Of a stretch of DNA of 64,000 nt, positions 41,693 through 51,039 are shown in pieces. The DNA comes from Methylocystis sp. ATCC 49242 (GTDB taxonomy: Bacteria; Pseudomonadota; Alphaproteobacteria; Rhizobiales; Beijerinckiaceae), in assembly GCF_000188155.2 (NCBI RefSeq), contig NZ_KE124774.1, positions 2,238,356 through 2,302,355 of the forward strand, written 5' to 3'. The notes under the pieces are model-generated. The model made no database searches, was not told the DNA's origin, and worked only from the letters and a program-made list of their open reading frames with translations. How positions within the stretch are numbered: the first letter of the stretch is position 1; each line of letters starts with the position of its first letter. Made by a program: the position numbers and the translations under genes.

Positions 41693-43942
41693 TCAGAACA
41701 CGATATTCGCAAAAAACCGCACATTCGTCCCCGGCATCAACACCTCGTTCTTGCGGAAGGAGACGCTGTTGCGGATGTCGTCGTTGAGCAGATTGTTCCC
41801 CACGACGCCGACCATCATCTCGCGGCCCTTCGGATCGTTGGGATCCAGCCTCAACCGATAGCTGACCTCGGCCTTGAGCAGATTGTAGCCGCTGGTCGGC
41901 GTCTCATAGGGCGCGATATTGTTCTGGGCGAAGGCGTGCAGCAAATTCACCCGCGCCAGCCAGTTGGAGTCGCGCCAGAAAAGGCCGCCGCCGAGCCGCA
42001 GGGGCGGGATGCGGGGCACATTGCCGCCGTAAGTGAAACTCGCGCGCACCACGTCGAACTGGTTTTCGACACCCACGGTTCCCCCCGCAAGCGGCGCGAC
42101 GTCCCACTGGCTCTGGAACTCGCCGCCGCGAAACACCGCGTCGCGCTGGGCGTAGACCGCCTGAGCGAGTTCGCCTCCCTCGCCGCCCGGCGTGCAACTC
42201 GCGAAATCCTCGCCGCAGCTCTGGCCGGTGAAATTTCGATAAATGAATCCGTCGAAGCGCGTGTAATAGACGGACGCCTCGAAACGAAATGGCCCGACGG
42301 CGCGGCGCAGGCCCAGCTCGACCGTCTTCGCCGCCTCGATCGACAGATCAGGATTTCCAATGTCGAATGTGCCCGTCGATTCATGCGGACCGCGCGACAG
42401 AAGCTCCGGCGCGCGAGGGGCGCGTTCGACATATTGGGCGGTCAGGCTCGCGACCATGTCGCCCGGCAAGTCCTGCAGGAACCCGATCGCGCCGCTCATG
42501 GGCGTGAAATTCCGGTAGCGCGTCAGGTTGATGTCCGGGGCGACGAAAAGATTCGGCGAAGAGCCCGCGACATTGGCGTTTTCGACGCGCCCCGCAATCT
42601 CCATGCGCAGCGCGTCGGTGAATCTGAATTCATTGAACAGGAAGGCGGCGACGCTCCTCGTCGTGTTCGGATTGAACAGGCCGCCCTCGACGCCCGGCGA
42701 CGTCAGGATCTGGTTTGCGCCCTGCACGCCGAAGAAGCTTTTCAGCGTCGCGAAGGGGAGGCGAAGGGGAAGAAACTGCGCCTCGACGCGCGTCTCCAGC
42801 TCCTTGCTCGTAAAAGTCTGAAGCACGCCATAGGCGCCGTCCAGATTCGCGATTTCATGATGTTTGTAATCCGAGAGCCCCGCCCAGAAGCGGATGGCCT
42901 CGACATAAGAGGATTGCGGCCGGAACTCGCCTTTGCCGCTGACCTTGGTCTGGCGCATGTTGATGCGCGTCGAGGTCTCCGCCGGCTCGACGCCGGGAAT
43001 GCCGTATTGGGTATTGAACTGCGTCACCGCGAAACCGACGTGGCCGCTGTCGAAAAGATAGGTCGCGCCGAGCGAGGCCCCGCCGGAGCGCATGGCGGAA
43101 TTGGGCTGGCGCCCGTAGACGACGGGCGGCGGCTCAGGCGGGTAGAGATAGGGATAGCCGGGAATGGCGTAGTCGTTCGCGCGCCGTCCCTGCACGTCGG
43201 CGTGCACCAGAACATTGCCCTGCCCCGCGTCGAGCAGCGCCGCGCCCTCCTGCGCGAGATCGACGGTGGCGAAAGCGGCGCGCGTCTCGAAACGCGCGCA
43301 GCCCTTGTCGCGGAAAACGACTGAATCGCTGCAGGGCGGCGCGTCGGGAATGCGGTTGTTGGAGACGTTGACGACGCCGCCAATCGCCTGCGAGCCCCAG
43401 CGGAGCGTCGCGGGCCCGCGCACCACCTCCACCTGGCTGGCGCCGAGCGGATCGAGCGGGACGGCGTGGTCCTCGCCCAGTTCGGAAACGCCGCTCGACG
43501 CGACGCCGTTCTCCTGAATGCGGACGCGGTAATTGTCGAGACCGCGCACGATCGGGCGGCTCGCGGCGCCGGGCGCGAAGCTGGAGCCGGTGACGCCCGG
43601 CTTCGCGAACAGAAGATCGCCGAGCGTCGTTCCGGTCGAGCGGCGCAGCTCGCCATTGGTGACGACCGTCACCGTTCCGAACTGATCCGTGACGATGGGA
43701 AGCGTCCCTCGCGGCGGCGCCTCGGGCGCCGCCGCCGAGGTTCCGGACGGCGTCGCGGCGGGACGGCGAGGCGCGGGCGCGGCGATCTGCGCGGCCTGAA
43801 CCCGCGCCGGAGCGCGCCGTTTGACCGGGCTCGCCGCGCCAATGTCGATCGACGGCAGCGCCTGCTGCGCAAAACCCGGATGGGCCGCCATGACGGCGCA
43901 GCCGAGGGTCGGCGCAGCGAGCCAGCGTACGAAAGGCTTCAT
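41693..43942 (-). CDS. TonB-dependent outer-membrane receptor, probably for zinc (ZnuD-like)
   Basis: 749 residues. Signal peptide ends near GFAQ; an Ala/Pro-rich linker (about 35-80) replaces a long signalling domain, so no sigma-factor coupling. Plug domain with LRRSTGTTLGDLLFAKPGVT, ASRPIVRGLDNYRVRIQENG and VEVVRGPATLRWGSQAIGGV; then a 22-strand-type barrel ending in a terminal aromatic (RFFANIVF). The block GPHESTGTFDIGNPDLSIEA and a loop cysteine pair (QSCGEDFASC) resemble ZnuD-type receptors. Two Zur-like operator sites lie directly upstream. Zinc is therefore the best guess for the substrate; other metals are not excluded. Confidence 0.88.
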   Translation of the reverse strand: MKPFVRWLAAPTLGCAVMAAHPGFAQQALPSIDIGAASPVKRRAPARVQAAQIAAPAPRRPAATPSGTSAAAPEAPPRGTLPIVTDQFGTVTVVTNGELRRSTGTTLGDLLFAKPGVTGSSFAPGAASRPIVRGLDNYRVRIQENGVASSGVSELGEDHAVPLDPLGASQVEVVRGPATLRWGSQAIGGVVNVSNNRIPDAPPCSDSVVFRDKGCARFETRAAFATVDLAQEGAALLDAGQGNVLVHADVQGRRANDYAIPGYPYLYPPEPPPVVYGRQPNSAMRSGGASLGATYLFDSGHVGFAVTQFNTQYGIPGVEPAETSTRINMRQTKVSGKGEFRPQSSYVEAIRFWAGLSDYKHHEIANLDGAYGVLQTFTSKELETRVEAQFLPLRLPFATLKSFFGVQGANQILTSPGVEGGLFNPNTTRSVAAFLFNEFRFTDALRMEIAGRVENANVAGSSPNLFVAPDINLTRYRNFTPMSGAIGFLQDLPGDMVASLTAQYVERAPRAPELLSRGPHESTGTFDIGNPDLSIEAAKTVELGLRRAVGPFRFEASVYYTRFDGFIYRNFTGQSCGEDFASCTPGGEGGELAQAVYAQRDAVFRGGEFQSQWDVAPLAGGTVGVENQFDVVRASFTYGGNVPRIPPLRLGGGLFWRDSNWLARVNLLHAFAQNNIAPYETPTSGYNLLKAEVSYRLRLDPNDPKGREMMVGVVGNNLLNDDIRNSVSFRKNEVLMPGTNVRFFANIVF

Positions 43943-43957
43943 CGATGTCCGCCCGGG

Positions 43958-43996
43958 TAATAACGTTATAATGTTACATTGACGTTATAACATTAC
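43958..43996 (-). promoter_or_regulatory. Double Zur-like operator upstream of TonB receptor
   Basis: Two sites share the core GTTATAA: one at about 43960-43977 (ending GTTATAATGTTAC) and one at 43979-43996 (ending GTTATAACATTAC). GTTATAAC and AATGTTACATT are palindromes. The ATGTTATAACAT-type core matches zinc uptake regulator boxes. It sits 16-54 bases before the receptor ATG, on the likely promoter. Confidence 0.7.
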
Positions 43997-44031
43997 GTTC
44001 AAGGCGGGCGTCAAGTCCCGCGGGGGCGACT

Positions 44032-44754
44032 TCAGTCCGGCGGGATGAACCTCTCCCACCCCGCCGCGCGCAACTGGCAGGCGGGACATTCGCCGCAGCC
44101 ATAACCCCAGTCGAAGGGCCGGCCGCGCTCCCCAAGGTAACAGGTGTGGCTCTCCTCGACGATGAGCTGCACCAGCGCGTCGCCGCCGAGCTCCTGCGCC
44201 AGTCGCCATGTCGCCGCCTTGTCGATCCACATGAGCGGCGTGTGGATGACGAACGCCCGGTCCATGCCGAGGCTGAGCGCCTGCGCCATGGCGCGGATCG
44301 TCCCGTCGCGACAGTCGGGATAACCGGAATAATCGGTCTCGCACATGCCGCCGACGAGATCGAGAATCGAGCGCCGGTAGGCGAGCGCCGCCGCGAATGT
44401 GAGAAAGAGAAGATTGCGGCCCGGCACGAAAGTGTTGGGCAGGCCGTCGACGTTCATCGCGATCTCGGCCTCGCGGGTGAGCGCCGTGTCGGAAATGGCG
44501 CCGAGCGCCTCGATCGAGATGGTGTGATCCTCGCCCAGCCGTTCGCGCCAGGCGGGTGAAATGCGCGCGATCCCTTCGCGCAGGGCGGCGCGGCGCTCGA
44601 GTTCGACGCGATGGCGCTGACCGTAGTCGAAGCCCAGCGTCTCGACGCGAGAAAAGCGCGTCAGCGCCCAGGCGAGACAGGTCGTCGAATCCTGGCCGCC
44701 GGAAAACAGCACCAGCGCGGAGTCGGAGAGGGGGGGCTTGTCGTCGGCTGTCAT
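44032..44754 (-). CDS. queC: 7-cyano-7-deazaguanine (preQ0) synthase
   Basis: 240 residues. Converts 7-carboxy-7-deazaguanine to preQ0 for queuosine. ATP motif [48 protein letters not shown] and C-terminal zinc cysteines in CYLGERG...[11 protein letters not shown]. QueF, the next enzyme, is encoded 5 kb away at 49844-50305 on the same strand. No preQ1 riboswitch noticed upstream. Confidence 0.96.
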   Translation of the reverse strand: MTADDKPPLSDSALVLFSGGQDSTTCLAWALTRFSRVETLGFDYGQRHRVELERRAALREGIARISPAWRERLGEDHTISIEALGAISDTALTREAEIAMNVDGLPNTFVPGRNLLFLTFAAALAYRRSILDLVGGMCETDYSGYPDCRDGTIRAMAQALSLGMDRAFVIHTPLMWIDKAATWRLAQELGGDALVQLIVEESHTCYLGERGRPFDWGYGCGECPACQLRAAGWERFIPPD

Positions 44755-44802
44755 GTTGGTCGGCCAAAACTAGCGCCGACCAACGTCCTGCGCCAGCCTT
44801 GC

Positions 44803-46338
44803 TCAGGCCGCCGGGCGTCGCGTGTGCTGGTCCGCCGGCGTGTCGAACTTCGGCAAGGCGTTCATCACGCGCTGGGCGGGGAAGACGACGATCGCGTCGG
44901 TGCCTTCGCGCACCTTCGACTTCAGCACGAACTGGCCGCCGTGCAATTCGACAAGTCCCTTGACGATCGGCAGGCCGAGGCCCGTCCCCTCGTCGGCGTT
45001 TTTCTGCGCGAGCATCCCGCGCCCGAAGGAGGACATCACCACCGCGATCTCGTCTTCCGGAATGCCGGGGCCGTTGTCCTTGATCGCGATATATTGGCCG
45101 CCGGCGCTGGTCCAGCCGACCTTGATCGTCACCTGCCCGCCCTGCGGCGTGAATTTGATGGCGTTGGTGAGCAGATTGAGAATCACCTGCCGCACCGCGC
45201 GCTCATCCGCCCAGATTCGCGGAAGGCTCGGCTCCACCACCTCTATCATTCTGATATCGCGCTTTTGCGCCCTGATCGTCAGCAGATGGCGACATTCCTG
45301 AGCCACGCCGACGAGCGAGACGCTTTCTTCCTTCAGCTCGTAACGCCCGGCCTCGACGCGCGAGAGGTCGAGGATTTCATTGATCAGCATGAGCAGATGC
45401 TGGCCGCTGGAATGAATGTCGTTGGAATAGTCGCGATAGGCCGGATTGGCGTGGGGGCCGAACAATTCGCCCTTGAGCACTTCGGAAAAGCCGAGGATGG
45501 CGTTGAGCGGAGTGCGCAATTCATGGCTCATCGTGGCCAGGAAGCGCGACTTGGCGAGATTGGCCTCCTCCGCGCGGCGGCGCGCCTCGTCGGAATTGGC
45601 CTTCGCCTGCTCCAGTTCGGTGATCAGCTCGTTCTTTTCGGCGCGGAAGAACTGGCTCTCCGACGCGAGCTGATGGAAGCGCTTGGCGAGGACGAAGAAG
45701 AACACCTGCGTCACCGCCACCATCGCCAGCAGCGCCACCGAGGTGTCGCCGAAACCGGTGAAACCGATGAAGAAGACGATCGTCAGCGACGTCGGCACGA
45801 TCGCGGCGTACACCGCGACGGGAATGGTCGCCGTCACCATGGTGTTGAAGGCCGCCGACAGCAGCATCATGGCGATCACGAAGATGCGCGCATTGGGATC
45901 CTTGCAACTGAGCAGGATCCCCGCCACGCCCGCCCAGACGACGCCATGAACAAGTTCGGTGACGACGAATTTCGTGCGCCACCGTTTCACGGTGATTTTC
46001 GAATCGTCGTAATATGCGAGCCGCTTCGCCATGCCGTAGCACAGGATGAGGCTGGAGAAGGCCAGAACGGACCAGATGAAGATGGCGTTGGTCTTCACCC
46101 AATAGAGCGAGAGCATCGTCATCATCAGGATCAGCGCGACCGCCGAGATGGCGGACTCGACCCTCGTTTCGGCGTAGGCGCGGAGCAGTTCCAGATCACA
46201 GGCGCGGTGGCCGGTGTCGGATGTCGTCAGCCGCTCGCGCGCCTCGCGCACCTTTGCGCCGAGCCGACGCTTCTGCGTCGCTGTCTGCGGATCGAGGCCG
46301 CGGCCGCGCTCGATCATTTCTGCGGTAACTTCACTCAT
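44803..46338 (-). CDS. Membrane sensor histidine kinase, PleC/DivJ-like
   Basis: 511 residues. Hydrophilic N-terminus (1-60), five or six membrane helices (about 62-215) and a coiled linker; then HisKA with phospho-acceptor H272 in SHELRTPLNAILGFSEVL and YSNDIHSSGQHLLMLINEIL, and HATPase with NLLTNAIKFTPQGG, DNGPGIPEDE and GTGLGLPIVKGLVE. H-box and its flanks resemble the PleC/DivJ/PdhS kinases that control DivK in alphaproteobacteria. No response regulator is adjacent. The start at 46338 has a weak ribosome binding site; 46317 is possible. Confidence 0.88.
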   Translation of the reverse strand: MSEVTAEMIERGRGLDPQTATQKRRLGAKVREARERLTTSDTGHRACDLELLRAYAETRVESAISAVALILMMTMLSLYWVKTNAIFIWSVLAFSSLILCYGMAKRLAYYDDSKITVKRWRTKFVVTELVHGVVWAGVAGILLSCKDPNARIFVIAMMLLSAAFNTMVTATIPVAVYAAIVPTSLTIVFFIGFTGFGDTSVALLAMVAVTQVFFFVLAKRFHQLASESQFFRAEKNELITELEQAKANSDEARRRAEEANLAKSRFLATMSHELRTPLNAILGFSEVLKGELFGPHANPAYRDYSNDIHSSGQHLLMLINEILDLSRVEAGRYELKEESVSLVGVAQECRHLLTIRAQKRDIRMIEVVEPSLPRIWADERAVRQVILNLLTNAIKFTPQGGQVTIKVGWTSAGGQYIAIKDNGPGIPEDEIAVVMSSFGRGMLAQKNADEGTGLGLPIVKGLVELHGGQFVLKSKVREGTDAIVVFPAQRVMNALPKFDTPADQHTRRPAA

Positions 46339-46471
46339 GCTGGACGATACGCAGTACGAAGCTTGAGGTAGGCTGTATGGATAATCGTCGAGAAATATTA
46401 ACAGCCTCCTGCCCGATCGTCGTAAACTCGGGCATATTTTGGGGCAGAGCCTCCCTAAAACGCAGGACGCA

Positions 46472-47083
46472 ATGCTTCTCCACACGACGCCCGTTGCCCC
46501 GAATCCCCGAAGAGTCCGCTTTTTTCTCGCCGAGAAGGGCCTCTCCATCCCCATGCACGACGTGAATCTGATGGCGCTCGAACACAAGACGGACGCCTAT
46601 GCGAAAATTAACCCCTTGCTTACCGTGCCGGCGCTCGAGCTCGACGACGGCGCCGTGCTGACGGAGTCGGTCGCAATCTGCCGCTATATCGAATCTCTCT
46701 ATCCCGAGCCGGCGCTTTTCGGACGCGGCGGCCGCGAGCAGGCCTTTGTCGAAATGTGGCAGAGACGCATGGAATTCGGCCTGTTTGCGCCCGTCGCGAT
46801 GGCTTTCCGCCACAGCCATCCGCGCATGGCGGCGCTGGAGCAGCCGCAGTTCCCGGAGTTCGCCGAGGCGCAGCGCCCGCGCGCGATTCGCATGATGCGT
46901 TTTGTTAACGATGAACTCGCCCAGCGTCGCTTCATCGCCAATGAAAATTTCACCATCGCCGACATTACCGCTTTCATCGCCATGGAATTGACGAAACTCG
47001 CGCGGGTCGAAATCCCCGACGATCTCCCGCACCTCGCCCGCTGGCGCGCGGAAGTCGCGGCGCGACCGGGAGCCTCCGCGTAA
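46472..47083 (+). CDS. Glutathione S-transferase family protein
   Basis: 203 residues. N-terminal thioredoxin-like domain (TPVAPNPRRVRFFLAEKGLS; VPALELDDGAVLTESVAICR as the glutathione loop) and a helical C-terminal domain with NENFTIADITAFIAME, the GST N-capping motif. Likely detoxification or thiol chemistry; substrate unknown. Its stop is directly followed by the ATG of the UDG-family gene. Confidence 0.92.
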   Translation: MLLHTTPVAPNPRRVRFFLAEKGLSIPMHDVNLMALEHKTDAYAKINPLLTVPALELDDGAVLTESVAICRYIESLYPEPALFGRGGREQAFVEMWQRRMEFGLFAPVAMAFRHSHPRMAALEQPQFPEFAEAQRPRAIRMMRFVNDELAQRRFIANENFTIADITAFIAMELTKLARVEIPDDLPHLARWRAEVAARPGASA

Positions 47084-47725
47084 ATGGCGCGTGGCGAGGC
47101 AAGGAAACTCGACGAAGTCGTCGCGCGCATCCGCGCCTGCCGTTTCTGCGTCGAGACGCCCGAGGGCGCGCCGCTGCCGCATGAGCCCCGCCCGGTGTTG
47201 CGCGTTTCATCCAGCGCGCGGTTGCTGATCGCGAGCCAGGCGCCGGGCAATCTCGTCAATCAGACCGGCCTCCCTTTCAACGACCCTTCCGGCAACCGGC
47301 TGCGCGAATGGATGGGCGTGGACCGCGAGACTTTCTACAATGTCTCGCGCATCGCCATCGCGCCCATGGGCTTCTGCTTTCCCGGCAATGACGCGGCGGG
47401 CGGCGACCTACCGCCGCGGCGCGAATGTCGCGCCCGATGGCACGACGAACTCTTCGCCGCCCTGCCGCAGATCGAAACCGTGCTCGCCATCGGACGCTAT
47501 GCGCAGGACTATCACTTCGCCCGGCTCGGTCATGCGCTGCCCAGGGGACAGGGTGTCTCGCAGATCGTCGCGCGCTGGCGCGATTTTCAAAACGCGCGGC
47601 CCCTCATCTTTCCGCTGCCGCATCCGTCCTGGCGCAACACGGGCTGGCTCAAGCGCAATCCCTGGTTCGAGGCCGAGGTTCTGCCTGTGCTGCGCAAGGA
47701 GGTCGCGCGGCTCGTCAAAACATGA
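47084..47725 (+). CDS. Uracil-DNA glycosylase family protein
   Basis: 213 residues. CRFC near the start, ASQAPGNLVNQTGLPFNDPS (water-activating loop region), IAPMGFCFPG and the DNA-intercalation-type PLPHPSWRNTGW motif fit the UDG superfamily, near families 4 and 5. Whether iron-sulfur cysteines are complete is unclear: C19, C22 and later ECR. It may be an uncharacterised member; glycosylase activity is inferred. No gap to the GST gene upstream. Confidence 0.85.
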   Translation: MARGEARKLDEVVARIRACRFCVETPEGAPLPHEPRPVLRVSSSARLLIASQAPGNLVNQTGLPFNDPSGNRLREWMGVDRETFYNVSRIAIAPMGFCFPGNDAAGGDLPPRRECRARWHDELFAALPQIETVLAIGRYAQDYHFARLGHALPRGQGVSQIVARWRDFQNARPLIFPLPHPSWRNTGWLKRNPWFEAEVLPVLRKEVARLVKT

Positions 47726-47737
47726 GAGAAAGCGCGC

Positions 47738-48574
47738 GTGACGACAGTTCCTATCGGAGAAGGCGCGCGCCGCGTCGAGATCGGCGCCGACCGGCCGCTG
47801 ACGCTGATCGCCGGCCCCTGCGCTCTGGAGAGCCGGGAGATGGCGCTTCAGGTCGCGCGTGAACTCGCGCGGCTGTCGGATCGCCTAGGAATCGGCGTCG
47901 TTTTCAAGGCTTCCTTCGACAAGGCCAACCGCACCAGCGGCGACGCGCCGCGCGGCGTGGGGCTGAGCGCAGCGCTGCCGATCTTCGCCGAGATCAAGGC
48001 CGCGACGGGACTGCCGGTGACGACCGACGTGCATGAGAGCGGACAATGCGCCCCCGTCGCGGAAGTCGTGGACCTCCTGCAAATCCCCGCCTTTCTTTGC
48101 CGTCAGACCGACCTGATCGTCGCCGCCGCGCGGACTGGACGGCCGGTGAACATCAAGAAGGGCCAGTTCCTCGCGCCATGGGACATGATCCATGCGGTCG
48201 AGAAAGCGCGCGCGGCGGGCGGGGGCGGCGTTCTCGTCACCGAGCGCGGCGCGAGCTTCGGCTACAACACCCTCGTCGCCGACATGCGCGCGCTGCCGAT
48301 CCTGCGGGAGACCGGCGCGCCGGTGATCTTCGACGCCACACATTCCGTGCAGCAGCCGGGCGGACGCGGCGCGTCCTCGGGCGGCGAGCGGCGCTTTGTC
48401 GCGACGCTCGCGCGGGCCGCCGTGGCGGTGGGGGTGGCCGGGCTTTTCGTCGAGACGCACCCCGATCCCGACGCCGCCACCTCCGACCCCGCGACGCAGG
48501 TTCCGCTCGGCGAGCTGGGCGCGATGATGGAGCAATTGATGGGCTTCGATCGGCTGGCGAAGGCGATTTCATAG
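47738..48574 (+). CDS. kdsA: 3-deoxy-8-phosphooctulonate (KDO-8-P) synthase
   Basis: 278 residues. Condenses arabinose-5-phosphate with PEP for lipid A-core synthesis. LIAGPCALESREMAL, FKASFDKANRTSGDAPRGVG, LCRQTDLIVAAARTGRPVNI, KKGQFLAPWDM and FDATHSVQQPGG are classic. GTG 47738 start with GAGAG upstream. In many Rhizobiales kdsA lies near eno; here a 3.5-kb block separates them. Confidence 0.96.
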   Translation: MTTVPIGEGARRVEIGADRPLTLIAGPCALESREMALQVARELARLSDRLGIGVVFKASFDKANRTSGDAPRGVGLSAALPIFAEIKAATGLPVTTDVHESGQCAPVAEVVDLLQIPAFLCRQTDLIVAAARTGRPVNIKKGQFLAPWDMIHAVEKARAAGGGGVLVTERGASFGYNTLVADMRALPILRETGAPVIFDATHSVQQPGGRGASSGGERRFVATLARAAVAVGVAGLFVETHPDPDAATSDPATQVPLGELGAMMEQLMGFDRLAKAIS

Positions 48575-48619
48575 CGCCCTCACGCAGCGAATAAGTAACC
48601 TCGAGCCCTCCATTGCCGC

Positions 48620-48994
48620 TCAGGGGTTTTGAACGAGCCCGGGCTCCGGGGCGTCGGCATAATCCGTCAGCCAGCCGACGGCGACGATGACAAGCCCCAT
48701 GGCCGCGAAGAAAAGAAAGGCGGGGCCGACGCTGTAAAAGCCCGGAAGGAAAGCGACGACAAGCAGCGTGGGGCCGACGATCCGCTCGATCCAGCCATGA
48801 ACCGAGAATGGCAGGCGGCGGAAAAGGCCGAGGGGGAAATTCGTCGCCAGCGTCATGGCGAGATGCACGGCGGCGAGCGTCCACGCCAGTCGAGCCGGCA
48901 GGCCGTCGAAGCCGAGCAGGCTCGGTGCGGCGAGAAAAACAACGACGGTGAGATAATCGAGATAGCCGTGCGCGCGCGGCGTGATGAGCTTCAT
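48620..48994 (-). CDS. Four-helix membrane protein, SPW-repeat-like
   Basis: 124 residues with four membrane helices. HGYLDYLTVVVFLAAPSLLG and NFPLGLFRRLPFSVHGWIER place it in small membrane proteins related to SPW-repeat proteins; function unknown. GGAG 7 bases before ATG 48994; the frame is open to 49033. Neighbours on minus: Crp/Fnr regulator upstream. Confidence 0.7.
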   Translation of the reverse strand: MKLITPRAHGYLDYLTVVVFLAAPSLLGFDGLPARLAWTLAAVHLAMTLATNFPLGLFRRLPFSVHGWIERIVGPTLLVVAFLPGFYSVGPAFLFFAAMGLVIVAVGWLTDYADAPEPGLVQNP

Positions 48995-49090
48995 GATCGC
49001 GCTCCTTTTCTCTTGCGGCGCGCCGATTTTCACACGCGCCCGCCATGAGAAAGCGTTAAGGCGCGGCGGCGTCGATGTCTGTCATCCGGG

Positions 49091-49747
49091 TTACAATTCG
49101 AAAGATTTCGATCCGGCGAAGGACCGAAGCGCGGCGTGGTTCACGCAGATCATTTCACGCTGGTAATCGAGCGCGCCGCGGCGTCGAAGCGCGTTCATGA
49201 TCTTCGTCACGACGGGACGGCTCGCGCAGACGAGATCGGCAATGTCCTGTTGCGTGAGCGGTATCTCGAGCGAATAGCCATGCGAACACGGCGCGCCGAA
49301 AGTGAGCGCGAGTTCGCAGAGCGTTTCGATGAGACGCGCCTCGACGGTCTTTGTCTGGCAGTCGACGAGCTTGCGCTCCGCCCGCTCCCGCGAGGCTTCG
49401 AGACCCTGGTTGAGAAACGCGGCGAAGACCGGATTCTTTCCGACGAGACGGGCGATATCCGCATGCGCGATCCTGACGATGCGGGCCTCGCCAATCGCCG
49501 TCGCCGCGTGTTCCGCGGGCCTGATGGCCGCCGCCGTCCCGAAAACTCCGCCCGAACTCAGGACGGCGATCGTCAGTTGACGGCCATCCTTTGCGACATG
49601 CGAGAGCTTGACGACGCCCTTCAGCACGCAGTGGAGAAAGGCGACATGGTCGCCCTGGCTGTAGATCACGGCTCTGTCTGCAACATCCGCGACGACAAGC
49701 GATGGCGCGACGCGCCGCCAGTCCGCGATGTCGTCTTCCGTCAACAT
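49091..49747 (-). CDS. Crp/Fnr-family transcription regulator
   Basis: 218 residues: N-terminal cyclic-nucleotide-binding-type domain (about 15-120; QGDHVAFLHCVLKGVVKLSH, GGVFGTAAAIRPAEH) and C-terminal winged helix (IPLTQQDIADLVCASRPVVT, then KIMNALRRRGALDYQRE). The four-cysteine N-terminal cluster of oxygen-sensing FNR is absent, so it is not a direct iron-sulfur oxygen sensor. Target sites unknown; an FNR/FixK-like box lies 2 kb away at 51920. Confidence 0.92.
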   Translation of the reverse strand: MLTEDDIADWRRVAPSLVVADVADRAVIYSQGDHVAFLHCVLKGVVKLSHVAKDGRQLTIAVLSSGGVFGTAAAIRPAEHAATAIGEARIVRIAHADIARLVGKNPVFAAFLNQGLEASRERAERKLVDCQTKTVEARLIETLCELALTFGAPCSHGYSLEIPLTQQDIADLVCASRPVVTKIMNALRRRGALDYQREMICVNHAALRSFAGSKSFEL

Positions 49748-49843
49748 GAGCCACGCTCTGGGCCGGCCGCTCGCAGCGATGGACGATCAAGCTAGCAGAT
49801 GCAGCGTCGCAACGAAACGCGGATCATCCGACAGCGCCGCCGC

Positions 49844-50305
49844 TCACCCCCGCCCGCGATAGGGCGGCACGCCCTGATCCGGCAGCCACAGACCTTCCGG
49901 CGGCGCGCCGGTTTGCCAGAAAACGTCGATCGGGATGCCGCCGCGCGGATACCAGTAGCCGCCGATGCGCAGCCAAGCGGGCTTCATCGCCGCGACCAGG
50001 TCGCGCGCGATCCGCAGCGTGCAGTCCTCGTGAAAGGCGCCGTGATTTCGGAAGCTTCCGAGGTAGAGCTTCAGCGATTTCGACTCGACGAGCCATTCGG
50101 CCGGAACGTAATCGATGACGATATGCGCGAAATCCGGCTGGCCCGTCACGGGGCAGAGCGAGGTGAACTCCGGCGCCGTGAAGCGCACGAGATAGCTTGC
50201 GTCCTTGTGCGGATTGGGCACGAGATCGAGTTCGGCGTCGTCCGGCGAAGCGGGCAAAACCGTCTGTTGGCCGAGCATCGCGGCGCCTTCGTGGATTCTG
50301 GTCAT
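49844..50305 (-). CDS. queF: NADPH-dependent preQ0 reductase
   Basis: 153 residues, unimodular QueF. Reduces preQ0 to preQ1. Nucleophile C51 in [11 protein letters not shown] with D58, and [20 protein letters not shown] with substrate-binding histidine and glutamate. Pairs functionally with queC at 44032-44754. The reading frame ends in YRGRG near 49844. Confidence 0.96.
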   Translation of the reverse strand: MTRIHEGAAMLGQQTVLPASPDDAELDLVPNPHKDASYLVRFTAPEFTSLCPVTGQPDFAHIVIDYVPAEWLVESKSLKLYLGSFRNHGAFHEDCTLRIARDLVAAMKPAWLRIGGYWYPRGGIPIDVFWQTGAPPEGLWLPDQGVPPYRGRG

Positions 50306-50481
50306 GGCCGTAAAGATAACGACGCGCAGCGCCCGTCAAGCCGGGGAGAGCACGGCCCTCGCGTTGACAAAGGCGGGCGCCGCGACATTTACGCCGTAGC
50401 GCCGCATGGGCGGCTTCTTCACACATCGACACCCTGATGGCGCCGAGCCGTGCATGCGAATCCCATTCGCAGGAGGACGCG

Positions 50482-51015
50482 ATGGCAAGGAAAGACACAT
50501 CGAAGAAAACCACGACGAACGCGCTGGAAAAGCTCTTCCTTCATGCGCTCGGCGACATCTACTCGGCGGAAAACGCCGCCTCCAGGGCGCTGAAGGATCT
50601 CGCGGGCGCAGCGACCCTGCCCGGTCTGCAAGCGGCGCTGACGGCGCATCGCGACGAGACGGAGGCGCAGAGGAAACGGCTCGAAGCGATTTTCGAGATG
50701 TTCCACGCCAGGCCGAAATCGATCACCTGTCAGGCGATCAAGGGCATCGTCGACGAGGGGGAAACGATGCTGGGAGAATTCGGCGACACGGACGCCGCCG
50801 ACGCCGCGGTGATTTTCGTCGCGCAGGCGATCGAGCATTACGAGATCAACCGCTTCGGCACGCTGCGCGAATGGGCGCATGAACTCGGAAAACCCGAGGC
50901 CGAGCGGCTGCTGTCCGAAATGCTCGACGCGGAATACGCCGCCGACCAGATGCTGACCAAGATCGCCGAGGATCAGGCCAATCGGGCGGCGGAAGGCGCG
51001 CGCGCCGGGATGTAG
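50482..51015 (+). CDS. Ferritin-like DUF892 (YciE/YciF) protein
   Basis: 177 residues, four-helix ferritin-like protein. NALEKLFLHALGDIYSAENA is the DUF892 opening; metal-ligand-type residues in LTAHRDETEAQRKRLE, AIEHYEINRFGTLREWA and LLSEMLDAEYAADQML. Linked to stress responses in other bacteria, chemistry unknown. GGAGG ribosome binding site upstream of ATG 50482; frame open to 50437. The only plus-strand gene in this block. Confidence 0.9.
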   Translation: MARKDTSKKTTTNALEKLFLHALGDIYSAENAASRALKDLAGAATLPGLQAALTAHRDETEAQRKRLEAIFEMFHARPKSITCQAIKGIVDEGETMLGEFGDTDAADAAVIFVAQAIEHYEINRFGTLREWAHELGKPEAERLLSEMLDAEYAADQMLTKIAEDQANRAAEGARAGM

Positions 51016-51039
51016 GTCGCGAGGCGAAGGACCGCGCCC

